Source: Magnaporthiopsis rhizophila (Eukaryota > Ascomycota > Sordariomycetes > Magnaporthales > Magnaporthaceae). Taken from it: DNA of 64,000 nucleotides. Shown in pieces: positions 60,271 to 64,000 of the stretch. How positions within the stretch are numbered: position 1 is the first letter of the stretch; the number at the start of each line of letters is the position of its first letter. Under the pieces are notes generated by a model that was not told where the DNA came from, searched no databases, and worked only from the letters and a program-made list of their open reading frames with translations. The position numbers and the translations under genes are program-made. The DNA lies in assembly GCA_003049465.1 (NCBI GenBank), contig PYSS01000015.1:371974-435973 (forward strand). Direction: 5' to 3'.

Positions 60271-62967
60271 ATGGCAACCTTTCCCTTTCGCCTTCTGAGG
60301 TGGCGGAACCCTCAGAAGGCTACACTACCGGTCTACGAGCAACTCCCGTCTCCATCCCCAATCAAGGAGAAATATCCTGCCAACTCGTCGGCAGATCGAG
60401 TCAATCACGACGACGACGACGACGACGACGATATCAGCAGCGAGGACTACGACTTGAGCGATGATGACCTTGAAGGAGACTGCTCAGATGCATCAACGCC
60501 CAGCGCTACCAGATCCAGGCAGTCATCGGGCTCGTACTCGTCAGCAACCCGCATGCTGCCCAGAAGGCCAACCTTCCGCGCCATGCCCCGACGGCCCACA
60601 CGCTCTCCATTCTACCGCCTACCCAACAGGATAGTGCGCTATCTTTGTGTCGGTATGATGATTGGTATCCTGTTGTTCATCTTCGCTCTGGTCCGCGCCA
60701 GCCAGCTCGAGAACAGGAGACTGGCCGAGGGCAAGCTGCCGAAGCCCAAGGCCGCCCCACCCACGTGGGAATCGTATCCTTTCCTGACCAGATACTACGG
60801 CGGCGTCCGCTCTCTGGTTCCCCTGACCGACAACAAGCCCGAATACCCCCGCTTCGAGGATGAGGCGGTGAACAAATCGTCGTCGGCCGATGCTTCGCCG
60901 GCCCCGCCACGCGAGAGCGCCAAGGCTGCGGCTGCAGACGGAAGTCTTCCCGAGAGCAAGGCGTTCGCCACTCAGTACCCTTCATCGGTGTTTTCCAAGC
61001 ATCAGCAGATTGCCGAGTGCTTCCTAGACGCCGAGGGAACCGTCAAGGTGCCCCCCGTCCGCTATTTTGACGGGCGGCCTAGCGGGTTTCCGGACCACAT
61101 TATGGGATCCTACGAGCTCCTGTCCCTCCCTGAAGATATTTGCTTTGACCGTTATGGTCGCTACGGCCCCTATGGGTTTGGCTACTCTACTCGCAACGGC
61201 GGCCTGGGTATCGGCGAGCACGGTGACAGCGAGGGTGCCCAGGCCGTCTGGGCGTCCTCGCGACAGGTTGACTTCCGCTCCGTCAACTGGGCCGACGCTC
61301 AGCGCCGCTGCTATGAGGCAAACTCTGCTCGCTTCAAGCCGTTTGAGTCAAAGGCTGCGCCTCCCCGTGGCTTCTACGTCGGCCAGCGCTCTGACGACAA
61401 GAAGAGCCGCCGCCGCCGTGGCGGGGCCGTGATCCCTAAGAAAGACACCGCCGCCGCCGCCTCGGGCACACAGGCGGAGAATTCGAACTCAACTACAAAC
61501 CAACCCCCGGCTGCCGCACAGCAGCATGGACAAGAGTCCAGGACGGCAGTCGTCATCCGATGCTGGGATGAGTACCTGTTCAAGGAGGAGGACAAGATGA
61601 ACCTGCGGTCTCTCATCACAGAGCTCTCTCTCGCATCCGGGGGCCGCTATGATGTTCACCTCCTGGTTCAGGTGCGCAACGACGTGGCGCATCCAATCTG
61701 GGCTGATGATGAGGCGTACCGGGTCAGGATCGAGGCCACGATTCCAGAGGAGTTCCGGGGTCTGGTGACGCTCTGGACTGAGACCCAGATGCTCTCGCTG
61801 TACCACGGCATCCCCGACCTCTTCACCAGGGGCCCTGAGCATCCCGTGCATGGCGCCTACCGCGGCTTGCAAATGGCCATGCAGTACTTTGCCCATACAC
61901 ACCCCGAGTACGACTTCTTCTGGCAATGGGAGATGGACATCCGCTACACAGGCCATCATTACGACCTGTTCTCCCGCCTTGAGCAGTGGGCATCGCAGCA
62001 GCCGAGGAAGGGCCTGTGGGAACGCAACGCTCGCTTCTACATGCCTTCGGTGCACGGGACCTGGGACGACTTCAAGCACATGGCTCGTGTGCAGACCGAG
62101 ATGGGCACGACCGGGGCGGACAACATATGGAATGGCGTGGGCGGCAAGGGGCCCGGTGGCAAGGAGACCGTTCATGGGGAACAGAGCGTCTGGGGCCCCA
62201 TGCGCGCCGAAGACCGTGGCGACTGGTTCGAGGAAGAGAACGACCCGGAGCCGCCCACGAGCGCCGAGCGGGACAAGTACAAGTGGGGAGTAGGTGAGGA
62301 GGCAGACCTGATCACGCTCTCGCCCATCTTCGACCCAGAGGGCACGACATGGCTGCTGGCCGACGACATTGCCGGCTACAACGAGACGGACGGCAGGGGC
62401 AAGCCACCGCGCAGGGCAGCCATCATCTCAGCCGCACGCATGTCGAGGAGGCTGCTGCTCACTATGCACCGCGAGACGGCGCTCAAGAAGCACCACGCCT
62501 TCCCCGAGATGTGGCCGGCCACGGTGGCGCTCCACCACGGCTACAAGGCCGTCTACGCGCCCCACCCCCTCTTTGTAGACCGCCGCTGGCCGACGGAGCT
62601 GATGGCGCGCCTCTTCAACGGCGGCCGCAACGGCGCCACGGGCGGCTCGCGCACCTCGGTCTTTGGCCAGCGCGAGCATAACTTCAAGGGCATGACGTGG
62701 TTCTACAACTCGGGCTTCGGCCCGAACCTGTACAGGCGTTGGCTCGGCCTACAGGTCAACAACGACGGTGGCCCTTCGTTCGAGACGAGCGAGGACCAGC
62801 AGAGGGACGGCAGCGGCACCGTCGGCCAGATGCGAGGCGGAGAGGGTCGTATGTGCCTGCCGCCGATGCTGCTCCATCCCATCAAGGACGTTGACCTTCC
62901 GGTTGACCGGAACCTGGACGAGACCTTTGATGGCCATGGTGTGTCTGGTACGGATCCGTCACTTTGA
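60271..62967 (+). CDS. DUF3405 family type II membrane protein
   Basis: Single exon of 898 residues from ATG 60271. The first 120 residues are cytosolic and carry an Asp-rich block (DDDDDDDDISSEDYDLSDDD) and basic SRQSSGSYSS/PRRPTRS. A single hydrophobic helix at about residues 125-146 (RYLCVGMMIGILLFIFALVRAS) is followed by a long lumenal part, the plan of a Golgi type II enzyme. The core from about residue 425 (TAVVIRCWDEYLFKEEDKMNLRSLITELSL, HLLVQVRNDVAHPIW, HPEYDFFWQWEMDIRYTGHHYDLFSRL, FYMPSVHGTWDDFKHM) matches DUF3405, widespread in filamentous fungi. The family resembles glycosyltransferases in topology and has a conserved WEMDIRYTG block, but no activity is known to me. No introns. Divergent from the luciferase-domain gene. 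Confidence 0.9.
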   Translation: MATFPFRLLRWRNPQKATLPVYEQLPSPSPIKEKYPANSSADRVNHDDDDDDDDISSEDYDLSDDDLEGDCSDASTPSATRSRQSSGSYSSATRMLPRRPTFRAMPRRPTRSPFYRLPNRIVRYLCVGMMIGILLFIFALVRASQLENRRLAEGKLPKPKAAPPTWESYPFLTRYYGGVRSLVPLTDNKPEYPRFEDEAVNKSSSADASPAPPRESAKAAAADGSLPESKAFATQYPSSVFSKHQQIAECFLDAEGTVKVPPVRYFDGRPSGFPDHIMGSYELLSLPEDICFDRYGRYGPYGFGYSTRNGGLGIGEHGDSEGAQAVWASSRQVDFRSVNWADAQRRCYEANSARFKPFESKAAPPRGFYVGQRSDDKKSRRRRGGAVIPKKDTAAAASGTQAENSNSTTNQPPAAAQQHGQESRTAVVIRCWDEYLFKEEDKMNLRSLITELSLASGGRYDVHLLVQVRNDVAHPIWADDEAYRVRIEATIPEEFRGLVTLWTETQMLSLYHGIPDLFTRGPEHPVHGAYRGLQMAMQYFAHTHPEYDFFWQWEMDIRYTGHHYDLFSRLEQWASQQPRKGLWERNARFYMPSVHGTWDDFKHMARVQTEMGTTGADNIWNGVGGKGPGGKETVHGEQSVWGPMRAEDRGDWFEEENDPEPPTSAERDKYKWGVGEEADLITLSPIFDPEGTTWLLADDIAGYNETDGRGKPPRRAAIISAARMSRRLLLTMHRETALKKHHAFPEMWPATVALHHGYKAVYAPHPLFVDRRWPTELMARLFNGGRNGATGGSRTSVFGQREHNFKGMTWFYNSGFGPNLYRRWLGLQVNNDGGPSFETSEDQQRDGSGTVGQMRGGEGRMCLPPMLLHPIKDVDLPVDRNLDETFDGHGVSGTDPSL

Positions 62968-63602
62968 GTTTATTATTGCTCTGGCAAGGGGGAAACGAAT
63001 CTGTTGCGAACTGCATGGCGTTATACGTGGGATGGGGGTTGATGTCATTTGTCAAATATTTGCTGTTTGTGATCTGTCATATGATGAGATGTGTTGAAAA
63101 ATGTGACGGCTCCTTCCGTACCAGAGTTGTTTGTTGTTTATAGATGCAATAATGTTGAGAAATGTCCTTCTTGCGCGGCTGCCGAACCAACCAGTCCCCA
63201 TACTGGTCTGGTGCGACATTTGAGAACCAAGTTCAAGTGGGCGAATCGGGCACTAATACAAGAGCACTGAACCTGTCTGCCAGTCTACGAAAAAAAGGAT
63301 ATGAAAGGCTTTAACGGCCGAATGCAATGCGACATGCCATGCTTCGCGATATCATTGGAACAGATCTATATACATGACAACGACCGAAGAACGACCCTGG
63401 GTCTCTCCAACATGTGTGAATTGCTTGAATTTTTTGTTCTCTTTTCAGAGTCTATGCCCTGGATCCCTGCCCTGTCCCATTTGGTTACACTCCCCGGCTC
63501 GAGGACCGCAACACAGAGACTAAATATTTCAAACAAGGCTCCGTAGATAGTACACTTCACACGAAAGCGACGACACCCAAGCCCCCAAACACGTTGCCAA
63601 CG
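62968..63602. other. Convergent 3' intergenic region
   Basis: About 635 bp, AT-rich, between the DUF3405 stop and the EMP24 stop. No gene is seen. Confidence 0.45.
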
Positions 63603-64000
63603 CTATACCACCCTCTTGACCTCGAAAAACCTCCGCAGCCACCAGACCTGGAAGATGGACTCGCCAATGACGACGCCAATGACAAACAGGTTCCACCACT
63701 TGACGCGGCTGTTTGTGCTCTCGGCCGTGTTGCGGTGGGTGCGCTCGCGCATGACGATGTAGCTCTGCTCGTCCTTGACCTGGGCCAGCAGCTCCGACAG
63801 CTGGCGGACGGCGGCCTCGAGCGGGTCGTGCGGCTGGTCGGCCTCGGAGACGTAGACGATGCCGTGCACGTTGAACGAGACCTCCTTGCTGGTGGCGCCC
63901 CAGTGCTCGTTGCCGAAGCAGTACGTGTACTGGCCGTCGTGTTGGGCCGTGAAGGAGACGTCGCCGTTGGACGTCGACTTGTCGAACGTCTCGTACCCGC
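63603..64000 (-). CDS. EMP24: Emp24 (TMED2-type p24) COPII/COPI cargo receptor, C-terminal part
   Basis: It is a p24 family type I membrane protein cycling between ER and Golgi. About 132 residues are present before the window edge. The GOLD-domain end is visible (SNGDVSFTAQHDGQYTYCFGNEHWGATSKEVSFNVHGIVYV), with the conserved Cys of the disulfide. A coiled coil follows (DPLEAAVRQLSELLAQVKDEQSYIVMRERTHRNTAESTNSRVKWWN). The transmembrane helix (LFVIGVVIGESIFQVWWL) and the cytosolic tail LRRFFEVKRVV complete it. The tail carries the diphenylalanine COPII signal (FF) and ends with VV, almost as in TMED2 (YYLKRFFEVRRVV), which picks Emp24 over Erv25 or Erp1. The stop is at 63603. The N-terminal half with the signal peptide lies outside the window. 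Confidence 0.93.
   Translation of the reverse strand, partial: GYETFDKSTSNGDVSFTAQHDGQYTYCFGNEHWGATSKEVSFNVHGIVYVSEADQPHDPLEAAVRQLSELLAQVKDEQSYIVMRERTHRNTAESTNSRVKWWNLFVIGVVIGESIFQVWWLRRFFEVKRVV

Noticed and set aside
1..64000. Possible secondary-metabolite, effector or defence cluster
   Set aside because: No polyketide synthase, peptide synthetase, terpene synthase, P450, NLR-type gene or small secreted cysteine-rich protein is present; the genes are mainly housekeeping.

Overview
The window is a gene-dense stretch of a filamentous ascomycete nuclear genome, most likely a Sordariomycete (possibly near Magnaporthales, which is only an impression). The reasons are GC-rich exons, many short GT..AG introns with CTAAC/CTGAC-like branch sites, CT-rich leaders, frequent TACCTAGGTA-type promoter words, and proteins that match fungal families (Lrg1, Zap1/ZafA, Atp10, Gos1, DUF3405). 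No bacterial signal, CRISPR array, rRNA or convincing tRNA was found. All identifications come from reading translated exons, and no database search was possible. Exon joins were set by reading frame, splice consensus and family conservation.

Layout. At 1-2029 (-) is the N-terminal part of the spliceosomal helicase Brr2. At 2751-4292 (+) is an unknown coiled-coil protein. At 4561-5956 (-) is replication factor C subunit Rfc2. At 7130-9076 (+) is a UBE2Z-type ubiquitin-conjugating enzyme with a second UBC-like fold. At 9953-11053 (-) and 12599-13066 (+) are conserved-looking unknowns. At 13975-15836 (+) is a five-helix membrane protein with a hydrolase-like tail. At 18097-22159 (+) is the LIM-RhoGAP Lrg1. 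At 23239-24357 (-) is an Erg26-type sterol dehydrogenase. At 24949-26196 (+) is an unknown. At 26878-28021 (-) is a two-HMG-box mitochondrial nucleoid protein. At 28886-32704 (+) is the DEAD-box helicase Prp5. At 33020-33421 (-) is a small acylated peripheral-membrane candidate. At 34372-36731 (+) is a Zap1/ZafA-like zinc regulator.

The second half carries RPL35 (37365-38410, -), the Golgi SNARE Gos1 (39124-39958, +), Atp10 (40404-41470, -), the branched-chain ketoacid dehydrogenase E2 (42000-43657, +), gluconokinase (45206-46078, -), dipeptidyl peptidase III (48575-51148, +), RPL6 (51543-52761, -), Rpn13 (54034-55751, +), a Cus2/Tat-SF1 splicing factor (55991-57253, -), a DUF5519 luciferase-domain protein (57948-59030, -), a DUF3405 type II membrane protein (60271-62967, +) and the C-terminal part of the p24 cargo receptor Emp24 (63603-64000, -).

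Most genes are housekeeping and independently transcribed. There is no secondary-metabolite or effector cluster. Themes recur: three spliceosome factors (Brr2, Prp5, Cus2, all linked to U2/U5 handling), ubiquitin-proteasome factors (E2, Rpn13), two ribosomal proteins, and several mitochondrial proteins. The only clear mobile-element trace is a retrotransposon gag fragment folded into a 142-bp-arm inverted repeat at 53103-53402. The most interesting observations are about gene structure and translation: microexons of 12 and 13 nt, an ATG-only exon, stopless introns whose length is a multiple of three, a tiny uORF whose stop overlaps the start codon of the zinc regulator, an in-frame presequence start on DPP III, and an Rpn13 intron whose retention would remove the deubiquitinase-binding domain.
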